From positions 4,672,501-4,736,500 of the forward strand of contig NZ_JACHLY010000001.1 of NCBI RefSeq assembly GCF_014204715.1: a stretch of 64,000 nt of DNA. The letters are read 5' to 3'. Positions 54,187 to 63,522 of the stretch are shown piece by piece (position 1 is the first letter of the stretch; the number at the start of each line of letters is the position of its first letter). Position numbers and translations under genes: made by a program. The notes below the pieces were generated by a model. That model made no database searches and was not told the origin of the DNA. It worked only from the letters and a program-made list of their open reading frames with translations. Origin of the DNA: Streptomonospora salina (lineage in GTDB: Bacteria > Actinomycetota > Actinomycetes > Streptosporangiales > Streptosporangiaceae).

Positions 54187-56858
54187 TGGAGACGGCAGAG
54201 ATCGCCCGCCGCTTCCTCTCATTCTTCGAGAAGAACGGACACACCGTGGCGCCGTCGGCCAACCTGGTCGCCGACGATCCCACCCTGCTGTTCGTCGCGG
54301 CCGGCATGGTGCCGTTCAAACCCTACTTCCTGGGCCAGCGCACGGCCCCCTACGACCGCGCCGCCAGCGTCCAGAAGTGCATCCGCACCATCGACATCGA
54401 AGAAGTCGGCAAGACCTCGCGGCACGCGACGTTCTTCCAGATGCTCGGCAACTTCTCCTTCGGCGACTACTTCAAGGAGAAGGCCATCCCGCTGGCCTGG
54501 GAGCTGCTGACCTCCCCGGTCGAGGAAGGCGGCTACGGCGTCGACCCCGAGCGGCTGTGGGTGACCGTCTACCTCGACGACGACGAGGCCGCGACCGTCT
54601 GGCGCGACAAGGTGGGCGTGCCCGCCGAGCGCATCCAGCGCTTCGGCGCCGAGGAGAACTACTGGTCCATGGGCGTGCCCGGCCCCTGCGGCCCCTGCTC
54701 GGAGATCTTCTACGACCGGGGCCCCGAATACGGCGCCGAAGGCGGGCCGGCCGCCGACGAGGACCGCTACGTCGAAGTGTGGAACCTCGTCTTCATGCAG
54801 TACGAGCGGGGCGAGGGCGGCGCCAAGCAGGACTTCCCGATCCTCGGTGACCTGCCCCGCAAGAACATCGACACCGGCATGGGCCTGGAGCGCCTGGCGA
54901 CCCTGCTGCAGGGCGTCGACAACATCTACGAGACCGACACCCTCGGCCGCATCCTGCGCGACGCCTCCGAGCGCACCGGCGTGGCCTACGGCGACGACGA
55001 GCGCTCCGACGTCATGCTGCGGGTGGTCGCCGACCACGTGCGCAGCGCCACCATGCTCGTCTCCGACGGCGTCCGGCCCGGCAACGAGAAAGCCGGCTAC
55101 GTCCTGCGCCGCATCCTGCGCCGCTCCATCCGCAACCTGCGCCTGCTCTCCGGGACCGACACCCCCTACATGCACGGCCTCACCGAGACCGCCATCGAAG
55201 CCATGCAGGGCATCTACCCGGAGCTGCGCACCGACGCCGACCGCATCCACGAGGTCATCGAGACCGAGGAGACGAACTTCTCCGACACCCTGCGCTCGGG
55301 CACGGCGCTGTTCAGCCGCGCCGCCGAGCGCACCCGCAGCAGTGGGGCCGACCGGATCTCCGGCGCCGACGCCTTCCAGCTGCACGACACCTACGGCTTC
55401 CCCATCGACCTCACCCTGGAAATGGCCGCCGAGCAGGGGATGGGCGTCGACGAGGACACCTTCCGCACGCTCATGGCCGAGCAGCGCGAGACCGCCAAGC
55501 GCGATGCCAAGGCCAAGAAGCTCGGCAACGCCGACGTCAGCGTCTACGGCCGGCTGCTGGAGAGCGCCGGTGCCACCGACTTCCTCGGCTACACCGACCA
55601 CGGGACCGAGTCGCGCGTGCTGGGCCTGGTCGTCGGCGGCGAGTCGGTCGGAGCCGCATCTGCGGGCGACCGGGTCGAGCTGGTGCTGGACCGCACCCCC
55701 TTCTACGCCGAAAGCGGCGGCCAGCTCGCCGACAAGGGCAGCGTCTCCGCGCCGGGACGCGGCACCGTCGACGTCGAAGACGTGCAGAAGCCCGTGCCCG
55801 GACTGTTCGTGCACCGCGGCACCGTGCGCGAGGGCACCGTCGCCCTGGACGACCGCATCGAGGCCGTCATCGACTCCGACCGCCGCGCCTCGGTCTCCCG
55901 TTCGCACTCGGCCACCCACCTCATCCACTCCGCGCTGCGCAACGCGCTGGGCCCCTCCGCCGGACAGGCCGGGTCGGAGAACCAGCCCGGCCGGCTGCGG
56001 TTCGACTTCACCGCGAGCAAGCCGCTGGGCACCTCGGAGCTCGCCGAGATCGAGGACGAGGTCAACACCGTGCTCTCCGGCGACATCCAGGTGCGCGACT
56101 TCACCACCTCCATGGACGAGGCATTGTCGATGGGCGCGCTGGCGATGTTCGGGGAGAAGTACGGCGATCGGGTCCGCGTCGTCGAGATGAGCGACTACTC
56201 CCGCGAGCTGTGCGGCGGCACGCACGTCGGCGCCACCGGACAGCTGGGCGTCGTCAAACTGCTGGGCGAGTCGTCGGTGGGCTCGGGCGTGCGCCGCGTC
56301 GAGGCGGCCGTGGGCATCGACGCCTTCCGCCGGCTCTCCCGCGAGTCGCTGCTGGTCGGCCAGCTCTCCGAGCAGCTGAAGACCCCGCGCGAGGAGCTTC
56401 CCGAGCGTGTCGACTCCCTCGTCACCCGGTTGCGCACCGCCGAGAAGGAGATCGAGAAGCTGCGGGCCGACCAGGTGCTGCAGGCCGCCGGCGAACTGGC
56501 CGCCAACGCCCGCAGGCACGGGTCGGCGCTGATGGCCGCCCACCAGGCTCCCGACGGCACTACCGCCGACGACCTGCGCCGGCTGGCCGCCGACGTGCGC
56601 CAGCGGCTCGGCGACGACGGCCCGGTCGTGGTCGCCGTCACCGCGGTCCCCCAGGACCGTCCCGTCGTCGTCGTGGCCGTGAACAAGAAGGCCCAGGACA
56701 GCGGACTCAAAGCCGGCGACCTCGTCGGCCTGGCGGCCCGCGCCCTCGGTGGCGGAGGCGGCGGCAAGCCCGACATGGCGCAAGGCGGCGGCACCGACGC
56801 CTCGGCGGTCGGCAGCGCCCTGGAGGCCGTCGAGCAGCGCGTCGCCCAGCCCTCCTGA
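54186..56858 (+). CDS. alaS: Alanyl-tRNA synthetase
   Basis: 890 residues. The class II aminoacylation core begins [20 protein letters not shown] and contains [11 protein letters not shown] and [19 protein letters not shown]. The editing domain has His574 and His578 in SHSATH, and Cys676 and His680 in CGGTH, the zinc ligands that clear Ser- and Gly-tRNA-Ala. The C-Ala domain with a coiled coil ([18 protein letters not shown]) and a [15 protein letters not shown] glycine-rich end is complete. The start follows the DUF6167-like stop directly. It leads the alaS-ruvX-mltG-aroE operon. Confidence 0.97.
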   Translation: METAEIARRFLSFFEKNGHTVAPSANLVADDPTLLFVAAGMVPFKPYFLGQRTAPYDRAASVQKCIRTIDIEEVGKTSRHATFFQMLGNFSFGDYFKEKAIPLAWELLTSPVEEGGYGVDPERLWVTVYLDDDEAATVWRDKVGVPAERIQRFGAEENYWSMGVPGPCGPCSEIFYDRGPEYGAEGGPAADEDRYVEVWNLVFMQYERGEGGAKQDFPILGDLPRKNIDTGMGLERLATLLQGVDNIYETDTLGRILRDASERTGVAYGDDERSDVMLRVVADHVRSATMLVSDGVRPGNEKAGYVLRRILRRSIRNLRLLSGTDTPYMHGLTETAIEAMQGIYPELRTDADRIHEVIETEETNFSDTLRSGTALFSRAAERTRSSGADRISGADAFQLHDTYGFPIDLTLEMAAEQGMGVDEDTFRTLMAEQRETAKRDAKAKKLGNADVSVYGRLLESAGATDFLGYTDHGTESRVLGLVVGGESVGAASAGDRVELVLDRTPFYAESGGQLADKGSVSAPGRGTVDVEDVQKPVPGLFVHRGTVREGTVALDDRIEAVIDSDRRASVSRSHSATHLIHSALRNALGPSAGQAGSENQPGRLRFDFTASKPLGTSELAEIEDEVNTVLSGDIQVRDFTTSMDEALSMGALAMFGEKYGDRVRVVEMSDYSRELCGGTHVGATGQLGVVKLLGESSVGSGVRRVEAAVGIDAFRRLSRESLLVGQLSEQLKTPREELPERVDSLVTRLRTAEKEIEKLRADQVLQAAGELAANARRHGSALMAAHQAPDGTTADDLRRLAADVRQRLGDDGPVVVAVTAVPQDRPVVVVAVNKKAQDSGLKAGDLVGLAARALGGGGGGKPDMAQGGGTDASAVGSALEAVEQRVAQPS

Positions 56859-56960
56859 CCCGCATCCACGGGCAGAGAAAGGACACCCCGAGTTGATCAG
56901 GCACCTCCCCGGCGCGCTGCTGCGCGTACTGCCTTGCCCCCGCATGGGGGAGTCCGGTTC

Positions 56961-57440
56961 TTGAGGCGCGGAGTTCGGATCGCTGTGGATCCCGGCAGCA
57001 CCAGGATCGGGGTCGCGCGGTGCGACCCCGGCGGCATGCTCGCCACGCCGGTGGAGACCGTCCGCCGCGGCGACGGCGATCTCGACCGGATCGCCGAGCT
57101 CGTGCTCGAACACGAGGCCCGCGAGGTCGTCGTCGGCTACCCCGCTTCGCTCTCGGGCGAAGCGGGCCCGTCGGCGCGCCGGGCGCGGTCCTTCGCCGAG
57201 ACGCTGTCCCGCAGGCTCGCGCCCGTGCCGGTCCGGCTGGTGGACGAGCGCATGACCACGGTGACCGCTCAGGACCAGTTGCGCTCCGGCGCCTCCTACG
57301 GCCGCCGCGGCGTCGCGGGCGGTAAGGCGCGGCGCTCGGTCGTCGACCAGGCCGCGGCCGTCGTGCTGCTGCAGAGCGCTCTGGACGCCGAGCGTCAGAG
57401 CGGCCGCCCGCCCGGTGAGACCGTCGGGGGAGATTCATGA
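56961..57440 (+). CDS. ruvX: Putative pre-16S rRNA nuclease YqgF/RuvX
   Basis: 159 residues from TTG 56961, 8 bases after GGGGGAG, which gives the usual family start RRGVRIAVDPGSTRIGVA. An upstream TTG at 56934 adds nine non-conserved residues. RNase H-like residues are Asp at about 9 (VDPG), Glu in LVDERMTT near 97, and Asp in VVDQAAAVVLLQ near 137. YqgF helps finish 16S rRNA ends and has been proposed as a Holliday junction resolvase. The stop overlaps the mltG ATG by 4 bases. Confidence 0.92.
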   Translation: MRRGVRIAVDPGSTRIGVARCDPGGMLATPVETVRRGDGDLDRIAELVLEHEAREVVVGYPASLSGEAGPSARRARSFAETLSRRLAPVPVRLVDERMTTVTAQDQLRSGASYGRRGVAGGKARRSVVDQAAAVVLLQSALDAERQSGRPPGETVGGDS

Positions 57441-59521
57441 GCGACCGAGCCCCCTACGACGGCGGCGACAACGGGCGGCGCGGGCGCCGCCGCGCTTCCG
57501 CACCCGTCGACGACGACCGCGGGAGCGGCCCCTCGTCCGGCGCCGGCTACTACACCGACCCGCACACCGACCCGGTGCGCGCGGCGCGCGACGGCGGCTC
57601 GGACGACCCGCCGACCGACCCGGGGCGCCGGGGCGGGGCCCCGGGCGTGCCCGGCCCCGGTGGTGAACCGGCGCCCGCCGATCGGGGCGACGCCCGGACC
57701 GCCCGCCCCCGCGGGCGCCGGCACCGCGCCCCGGACGCGGACGGCCCCGGGCCGTCCGCCGGGCCGCCGCAGCAGGCGTCTCCCGAGGATCCCGGCCCGC
57801 GCTCCCGTCGCCGCAGGGCCCGCTCCGATCAGGACGCCGAAGAGCACTTGGCCTGGAGCCGCGGCGATTCCGGCGACGAGGACGGCGGTTTCCAGCCCGT
57901 GCAGCCGCGGGCCCTGGACTTCGACGCCGTCCCGGTGCGGCGCAAGCGTTCGCGCGGCGCGGAGCCGGGGGAAGGGGCGCGCGGAGCCGGGCGCAGGCGC
58001 TCCGGCGACACCGGATCCGTCCCCGCCGTACCCGAGCAGGGCCCCGAACGCGGCGGGGCCGACGGCGGGCGCGGGGCCGGGCCCGAATCGGGCGGCCTCG
58101 CGGCGGTCGAAGATACCGGCACCGGGAGCGGAAGCGGCGCGGATCCCCGCGGGGGCCGCAGGCGCCGCCGCGGCGACGCCGCCGAGGACCCGCGGGGGCG
58201 CCCCGCCGGGGCCGCCTCCGCCCCGTCGCACGAGGCGGAGGCCGAGCCCGCCCCGCCGCGCCGCTCCCGCCGGGCTCCGGCCGAGCCGGGCCGCGACCGG
58301 CGGAAGAGCCGGCGCGCCCCGGCCGAGGAGCCCGACGACGCCGGTTCCGGCTTCGGAGCCCAGGACGGAGCCGAAGACGAGGACCGCGAACCGGTCGGCG
58401 AGCCCGGCCGTCGGCGCGCGCGCACCGGCGGCCGGGACGGGGGCCGCTCGCGAAGCCGTCGTCCGCGGGCCGCGAAGAAGCGCACACGCCGCCGCACGTT
58501 CCCGGTCGTGCTGGTGTGCGTGGTGCTGGTCGCCGGACTCGCCGGGGGCGGCTACCTCGGCCGCACCTACCTGTTCCCGCCCGACTACGAGGGCGAGGGA
58601 AGCGGCGGTGTCCGGATCACCGTCGCCGAGGGCGCCAGCGGCAGCGCCGTCGCCAGCGAACTCGCCGACGAGGGCGTGGTCGCCGGCCCGCGGGCGTTCC
58701 TCAACGCGCTCGACGCCGACGGCGGCAATCTCGAACCCGGCACCTACCGGATGAACGAGCGGATGAGCGGCGAGGCCGCCGTAGCCGCGCTCATGGACCC
58801 CTCCTCCCGCGTTAAGGCGCACATCACCTTCAAGGAAGGGCTGCGCTCCTCGGAGATCCTCACCCTGATCTCCGAGGAGACCGACATCCCCATGGAGCGG
58901 CTGCGCGCGGCGCTGGAGAACGGCGAGCAGTTGGGGCTTCCCGGATACGCCGAACAGGGAGCGGAGGGCTACCTCTTCCCCGACACCTACGACATGCCGG
59001 CCGACGCCGGCGCGCCCGCGCTGCTCAAGCGCATGGTCGACCGGTACCACCAGGTGGCCGAGGACGTGTCGCTGAAGGAGAAGGCCGACGAGCTCAACCT
59101 GACGCCCGACGAGGCGCTGTCGGTGGCGGCCGTGGTCCAGGCGGAGTCCGGCTCGGCCGAGGACATGCCCAAGGTCGCCCGCGTCGTCTACAACCGGCTG
59201 CAGGACGGAATGCAGCTGGGCATGGACAGCACCTGCTTCTACGTACTGGACGAGTACGGGATCGCGCTGACCAGCGACCAGGTCGAGAAGTGCGAGAACA
59301 GCGGCAGCGAGTACGCCACCTACGGCCGCACGGGCCTGCCGGCCGGGCCCATCGTCAGCCCGGGCCGTGACGCCATCGAGGCCGCGCTGGAACCGGCCGA
59401 AGGCGACTGGCTGTACTTCGTGGCCACCGACCCCGAGAACGGGGTGACGGAGTTCGCCGAGACCTACGACGAGTTCGCGCAGCTCAAGCAGGAGTTCGAG
59501 CGGAATCGGAGCGATGCGTGA
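57437..59521 (+). CDS. mltG: Endolytic murein transglycosylase MltG with long disordered cytoplasmic region
   Basis: 694 residues. The first 350 are cytoplasmic, disordered and dense in Arg, Gly, Asp, Glu and Pro with many RRR and basic patches. One membrane helix (VVLVCVVLVAGLAGGGYLG, about 355-373) leads to the outer YceG domain. A LysM-like part (VRITVAEGASGSAVASEL) is followed by the catalytic region with Glu570 in AAVVQAESGSAEDMPKVARV. MltG cuts nascent glycan strands and so sets their length. The enzyme part is normal in length; the cytoplasmic extension is far longer than in E. coli. It is coupled to ruvX by a 4-base overlap and to aroE by TGATG. Confidence 0.93.
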   Translation: MSDRAPYDGGDNGRRGRRRASAPVDDDRGSGPSSGAGYYTDPHTDPVRAARDGGSDDPPTDPGRRGGAPGVPGPGGEPAPADRGDARTARPRGRRHRAPDADGPGPSAGPPQQASPEDPGPRSRRRRARSDQDAEEHLAWSRGDSGDEDGGFQPVQPRALDFDAVPVRRKRSRGAEPGEGARGAGRRRSGDTGSVPAVPEQGPERGGADGGRGAGPESGGLAAVEDTGTGSGSGADPRGGRRRRRGDAAEDPRGRPAGAASAPSHEAEAEPAPPRRSRRAPAEPGRDRRKSRRAPAEEPDDAGSGFGAQDGAEDEDREPVGEPGRRRARTGGRDGGRSRSRRPRAAKKRTRRRTFPVVLVCVVLVAGLAGGGYLGRTYLFPPDYEGEGSGGVRITVAEGASGSAVASELADEGVVAGPRAFLNALDADGGNLEPGTYRMNERMSGEAAVAALMDPSSRVKAHITFKEGLRSSEILTLISEETDIPMERLRAALENGEQLGLPGYAEQGAEGYLFPDTYDMPADAGAPALLKRMVDRYHQVAEDVSLKEKADELNLTPDEALSVAAVVQAESGSAEDMPKVARVVYNRLQDGMQLGMDSTCFYVLDEYGIALTSDQVEKCENSGSEYATYGRTGLPAGPIVSPGRDAIEAALEPAEGDWLYFVATDPENGVTEFAETYDEFAQLKQEFERNRSDA

Positions 59522-60363
59522 TGCGGGCGGCGGTCCTGGGTTCCCCGGTGGGCCATTCGCTTTCCCCGGTGCTGCACACGGCCGCCTACGCGGCGCTCGG
59601 CCTGGCGGGGGAGTGGTTCTACGGGTGCTTCGAATGCGCCGAGGACGGGTTGGACGGTTTCGTGAAGGGCTGCGGCGACGGTTGGGCGGGGCTCAGCGTG
59701 ACGATGCCGCTCAAACACGAGGCGCTGCGGCTGGCCGACGAGGCCGAACCCGTCGCCCGCGACGTCGGCGGAGCCAACACCCTCGTCTTCGGCAGCGGGC
59801 GGCTGCTGGCCTTCAACACCGACGTCCACGGGATCGCGGCCGCGCTGCACGAGGCGGGGGTCGAGCGTGTATCCGCCGCCGCGGTACTGGGTGGCGGCGC
59901 CACCGCGGCCTCCGCCGTGGCGGCGCTCCGCGACCTGGGCGCGGATCCCGGCGGCGTCACCGTTCTGGCACGCGATCCCGCGCGGGCCGCCGGCGCCGTG
60001 GCCGCGGGTGAGCGGATGGGCATGCGGGTCGCCACCGCGCCGCTGGCCGAGATCGGGGCGCACCTCGACACCGACGTGGTGGTCTCGACACTGCCCGCGG
60101 GCGCCGGCGACGCCTACGCCGAAGCGGTCGCCGGCTGCGGGGCGGCCGTGTTCGACGTGGTCTACAGTCCGTGGCCGACCGCGCTCGCGGCGGCTTCCCA
60201 GGCGGCCGGGCGCACCGTCGTCGGCGGCTTCCCGATGCTGCTGCACCAGGCGGCGCGCCAGGTCGAGCTGATGACCGGTGCGGAGTCCGCACCGGTGGAG
60301 GCGATGCGCACCGCCGGTCTCGCGGAGCTGCACCGCCGTACCGCAGCCGGAGCCGAGCGCTGA
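59521..60363 (+). CDS. aroE: Shikimate dehydrogenase
   Basis: Reduces 3-dehydroshikimate to shikimate with NADPH. 280 residues from ATG 59521 (GTG 59518 adds one Met). Shikimate-binding SPVGHSLSP is at the N-terminus; the catalytic pair is Lys65 in TMPLKHE and Asp101 in FNTDVHG. The NADP loop is LGGGATAAS near 121-129, and GGFPMLLHQA is the conserved C-terminal segment. In Streptomyces the next genes are aroC, aroK and aroB, but here the following genes are infC-rpmI-rplT, so the operon order changes at this point. Confidence 0.94.
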   Translation: MRAAVLGSPVGHSLSPVLHTAAYAALGLAGEWFYGCFECAEDGLDGFVKGCGDGWAGLSVTMPLKHEALRLADEAEPVARDVGGANTLVFGSGRLLAFNTDVHGIAAALHEAGVERVSAAAVLGGGATAASAVAALRDLGADPGGVTVLARDPARAAGAVAAGERMGMRVATAPLAEIGAHLDTDVVVSTLPAGAGDAYAEAVAGCGAAVFDVVYSPWPTALAAASQAAGRTVVGGFPMLLHQAARQVELMTGAESAPVEAMRTAGLAELHRRTAAGAER

Positions 60364-60523
60364 CCGGGGTTCCATCCGGCGACCTCTGGCCGGACCCCCG
60401 GGAAACGGCGGTGCGGGGCCGGGCGGCGCGAAGCGTCTCCGGTCGGGCGCGGGCGGCGAGCGGGAATAGTGCCCCTCCGCCCGATGTTCGACGAGTCAGA
60501 CTGCGGGTGTCACCCGACGACGA

Positions 60524-60554
60524 TGACGGAGTGCAGCGGAACTGCTGGTACGAT
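60524..60554 (+). promoter_or_regulatory. Candidate promoter of the infC operon
   Basis: TGACGG (60524-60529), a 19-base spacer and TACGAT (60549-60554). It lies 300 bases before infC, leaving room for the leader with its attenuator. The spacer is longer than ideal. Confidence 0.4.
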
Positions 60555-60753
60555 GGGAACCTGACCTGATCCGGTGCATCGCGCACCGGACACGCGTAAG
60601 CGGAGGCGGATCCTCCCACCCGCCGGGGCAAACCCCGTCCGGGTTCCGGTCGGCGGCGCACACGGTGCGCTGTCCGGCGTCGCCGGTTTCGGCGGCGGCG
60701 CGGCGCAGGGGCGGTGGGACCGTCCCGATGGATGCGGCGCGTCTCGGTGGATC

Positions 60754-60790
60754 ACCCCGCTTGCACACCGCCGGCGGGGTTTTCGTTTTT
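60754..60790 (+). terminator. Transcription attenuator in the infC leader
   Basis: ACCCCGC (60754-60760) pairs with GCGGGGT (60774-60780), followed by TTTCGTTTTT. This is a classical rho-independent terminator, rare in form for this GC-rich genome, and lies 64 bases upstream of the infC start in the same direction. It implies regulated read-through into infC-rpmI-rplT. The rest of the leader (60555-60753) can fold into competing GC stems. Open frames in it are not supported as genes. Confidence 0.75.
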
Positions 60791-60853
60791 CGGTTCCGTT
60801 CAGAGCCGGGTGACCCCCCACAAAGATTCTCGACAATGCTAGGGAGGGGTCCC

Positions 60854-61462
60854 ATCAGCGCTGAGCAGCCCCGCATCAATGACCGCATCAGGGTAGCCGA
60901 GGTCCGGCTCGTCGGTCCCAACGGCGAGCAGGTCGGTATCGTGCCTGTGCAGGACGCACTGCGTCTCGCCGAAGAGGCGCAACTCGATCTCGTCGAGGTC
61001 GCGCCCACGGCACGCCCGCCGGTCGCGAAGCTGATGGACTACGGAAAGTACAAGTACGAGTCCGCGGTCAAGGCGCGCGAGTCGCGCAGGAACCAGTCGA
61101 ACACGATCATCAAGGAGATCAAGCTCCGTCCGAAGATCGACCCGCACGACTACGAGACCAAGAAGGGTCACGTCGAGCGGTTCCTCAAAGGCGGGGACAA
61201 GGTCAAGGTGACGATCATGTTCCGCGGTCGCGAGCAGTCCCGCCCTGAGCTGGGGCGCCGTTTGCTGGGCCGGCTGGCCGAGGACGTCTCGGATCTCGGG
61301 GCGGTCGAGTCGCAGCCCAAGCAGGACGGCCGCAATATGGTCATGGTCCTCGGGCCGCACAAGCGCCGGTCCGAGAACAAGGCCGAGGCTCGCGGCGGCG
61401 GCGGGAAGTCGCGGCGCGAGCAGCCCAAGCAGGAGCAGGAGCAGGCCGGCCAGGGGACCTGA
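60854..61462 (+). CDS. infC: Translation initiation factor IF-3, probable AUC start
   Basis: Binds the 30S subunit and proofreads start codons. The conserved N-terminus is [20 protein letters not shown], followed by the linker and C-terminal domain with [19 protein letters not shown] and [10 protein letters not shown] place the start at ATC 60854 (202 residues), 4-5 bases after the strong site AGGGAGGGG. An in-frame ATG at 60836 (208 residues) has no ribosome binding site and would put that site inside the gene. Non-AUG starts at infC are known in other bacteria (AUU in E. coli) and allow IF-3 to repress its own translation. A basic Arg/Glu/Gln tail of about 30 residues follows the C domain. 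It leads the operon with rpmI and rplT. Confidence 0.93.
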   Translation: MSAEQPRINDRIRVAEVRLVGPNGEQVGIVPVQDALRLAEEAQLDLVEVAPTARPPVAKLMDYGKYKYESAVKARESRRNQSNTIIKEIKLRPKIDPHDYETKKGHVERFLKGGDKVKVTIMFRGREQSRPELGRRLLGRLAEDVSDLGAVESQPKQDGRNMVMVLGPHKRRSENKAEARGGGGKSRREQPKQEQEQAGQGT

Positions 61463-61653
61463 CGCCGGCGGATCAGGCCGGGCGTGCAGCGCCCCGGCAC
61501 GTTGGTGCAGCGCGGTGTACCGCCGCTCGCCCCACCGGGGAGGCGGAGGTGCGCCGCAGTATGCCGATGTGCTGTGTGCAGACCAGTCGTGCCGCCGGTG
61601 GGACCGGCGGCATTCGATTGAGAACTGAGACTGAGTAGGAGACGACGGCGACT

Positions 61654-61845
61654 ATGCCGAAGAACAAACCCCACAGCGGGGCCAGCAAGCGCTTCCGTGT
61701 GACCGGCTCCGGCAAGGTCATGCGCCGCCGTGCGAACAAGAACCACCTGCTCGAGCACAAGGCGAGCAAGCGCACCCGCCGCCTCAGCAGCGACGTCGAG
61801 CTCGCCCGCCCTGACGCCAAGAACATGAAGAAGCTGCTCAGCTAG
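61654..61845 (+). CDS. rpmI: Ribosomal protein L35 (bL35)
   Basis: 63 residues, very basic. The family start [20 protein letters not shown] and the following [21 protein letters not shown] are complete. It belongs to the large subunit and lies between infC and rplT in the conserved IF3-L35-L20 operon. The 190-base gap after infC may contain a processing or regulatory hairpin; I see GC-rich stems such as the pair in GCCGGTGGGACCGGCGG (about 61594-61610) but no U-tract. Confidence 0.96.
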   Translation: MPKNKPHSGASKRFRVTGSGKVMRRRANKNHLLEHKASKRTRRLSSDVELARPDAKNMKKLLS

Positions 61846-61962
61846 AGGCTGAGTTTCGTTCCGTCCGATCCGTCCGGCCGGATCCCTCCGGCTTAGGGCA
61901 CCGCGCACCCGAGCCGATCGGGATCGCGGCGGATGCCGACGCCAACCCACAAGGGAGTCACA

Positions 61963-62343
61963 GTGGCACGCGTGAAGCGGGCTCTCAACGCCAAGAAGAA
62001 GCGCCGGGAAATCCTCGAGAGCGCCAAGGGGTACGAAGGTCAGCGTTCGCGCCTGTACCGCAAGGCCAAGGAGCAGTGGCTCCACTCGAACACCTACGCC
62101 TACCGCGACCGCAAGGACCGCAAGGGCCAGTTCCGCAAGCTGTGGATCCAGCGCATCAACGCCGGCGCCCGCGCCAACGGCCTGACCTACAACCGGTTCA
62201 TGCAGGGCCTCAAGCTCGCCGGCATCGACGTCGACCGCCGCATGCTCGCCGAGATGGCCGTCAACGACGAGCAGGCCTTCGGTACGCTCGTCGCGACCGC
62301 GAAGAACGCGCTGCCCGCGCAGCCGCAGTCCTCCGCGGCCTGA
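61963..62343 (+). CDS. rplT: Ribosomal protein L20 (bL20)
   Basis: 126 residues from GTG 61963, 6 bases after AAGGGAG; the upstream in-frame ATG 61933 gives a non-conserved head. [20 protein letters not shown] starts the basic N-terminal arm that threads through 23S rRNA; the globular part includes [20 protein letters not shown] and [13 protein letters not shown]20 is needed early in 50S assembly and represses its own operon in several bacteria by binding the leader RNA. Such control could use the attenuator at 60754, an inference only. Confidence 0.96.
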   Translation: MARVKRALNAKKKRREILESAKGYEGQRSRLYRKAKEQWLHSNTYAYRDRKDRKGQFRKLWIQRINAGARANGLTYNRFMQGLKLAGIDVDRRMLAEMAVNDEQAFGTLVATAKNALPAQPQSSAA

Positions 62344-62367
62344 ACCCCCGACGGATAGCACGACGCG

Positions 62368-63219
62368 ATGGCGAGCCACGAGTTCACGAGTGCCAGGTCC
62401 CCCCGCATCAAGGGGGCTCGTCGGCTCGCCAAGCGCGCCTTCCGCCGGCGTGAGCGCCGGTTCCTGGCCGAAGGGCCGCAGGCGGTACGCGAGGCGATCG
62501 CCGCGCCCGGACGGGTGCACGAGGTCTTCGCCACCGCCGAGGCCGCCCAGCGCCACGCCGACCTCCTCGACGCCGCCGACGCGCACGGCGCCGCCGTCCA
62601 CCGGGTCACCCTCGAGGTGATGACCGAGATAGCGCAGACGGTCACCCCCCAGGGGCTGCTGGCCGTGTGCGACTTCGTCGACGTCGAGCTGGGCGAGATC
62701 GGCCCCACCCGGCTGGTGGCGGTCCTCTCCCACGTGCGCGACCCCGGCAACGCCGGAACCGTCGTGCGTACCGCCGACGCCGCCGGCGCCGACGCGGTCG
62801 TCTTCACGGACGCGTCGGTCGACCCCTACAACGGCAAATGCGTCCGCGCGTCGGCGGGGAGCCTGTTCCACCTGCCCGTCGTCGTGGGGGTGCCCGTCGC
62901 CGAAGCGGTGGGCCGCCTGCGCGGAGCCGGCGCGCGCGTGTTCGCGGCCGACGGCGGCGGCGAGCGCGATCTGCACGGCGCCGCCGACACCGGCGAGCTC
63001 GACGGCCCGGTCGGCTGGGTCTTCGGCAACGAAGCCTGGGGCTTGCCGGAGGAGACCGTCTCCCTCACCGACGGCGCCGTCGCCGTGCCCGTCTACGGCG
63101 GCGCCGAGAGCCTCAATCTGGCCACCGCCGCCGCCGTATGCCTGTACACCACAGCGCGCCAGCAGCGCGGCGCGGCCGCCGCATCGGGCCCCGCCCCGCG
63201 TTATGCGGCAGAGGCGTAG
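62368..63219 (+). CDS. SpoU-family RNA 2'-O-methyltransferase
   Basis: 283 residues. An N-terminal substrate-binding domain (KRAFRRRERRFLAEGPQAVREA) is followed by the SPOUT knot. Motif 1 is VLSHVRDPGNAGTVVRTADAAG (near 112-133), motif 2 GWVFGNEAWGLPEE (near 214-227), and motif 3 VPVYGGAESLNLATAAAV (near 237-254). This is the set of TrmH/RlmB-type methyltransferases that use S-adenosylmethionine. The exact RNA target (23S rRNA or tRNA) is not clear. The gene follows rplT by 24 bases and is probably cotranscribed, an arrangement also seen in Streptomyces. Confidence 0.92.
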   Translation: MASHEFTSARSPRIKGARRLAKRAFRRRERRFLAEGPQAVREAIAAPGRVHEVFATAEAAQRHADLLDAADAHGAAVHRVTLEVMTEIAQTVTPQGLLAVCDFVDVELGEIGPTRLVAVLSHVRDPGNAGTVVRTADAAGADAVVFTDASVDPYNGKCVRASAGSLFHLPVVVGVPVAEAVGRLRGAGARVFAADGGGERDLHGAADTGELDGPVGWVFGNEAWGLPEETVSLTDGAVAVPVYGGAESLNLATAAAVCLYTTARQQRGAAAASGPAPRYAAEA

Positions 63220-63241
63220 TTGTGCGGTCGGCGCATAGCGG

Positions 63242-63260
63242 CTACCCGCAACGCGGGTAG
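63242..63260 (+). terminator. Short perfect hairpin after the SpoU gene
   Basis: CTACCCGC, loop AAC, GCGGGTAG: 8-bp stem, 22 bases after the stop, no U-tract. The rest of the 303-base gap to the kinase gene holds no supported feature. Confidence 0.6.
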
Positions 63261-63522
63261 GACCGCCAGAGCGGACCAAGGGCCCTGGTGAGGCGTCCCC
63301 GGATCCGGTAATTCCGGCCTATGCCCAGCTTCTCCCGCGTTCTGCGGGTTGCCCGTATCCCCGGTGTTGCCGATACGCTCAAGCCCTCATCTACGGGGCG
63401 CCGGCGCAGCGCGGCGGGACCGCTCCACGGCCGTCGGAGCCGACGCCCCGGAGCGTAGCCGGCGAGGACTGCGGGTAATGATCCCCGGCGGGGCAGTCAC
63501 ATCAGGGCGTGGGGAGGCGGTC

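Noticed and set aside
60574-60813. Possible leader peptide gene in the infC leader
   Set aside because: The start has no ribosome binding site, the composition is ordinary for GC-rich noncoding DNA, and the frame runs through the attenuator without a regulatory codon cluster.
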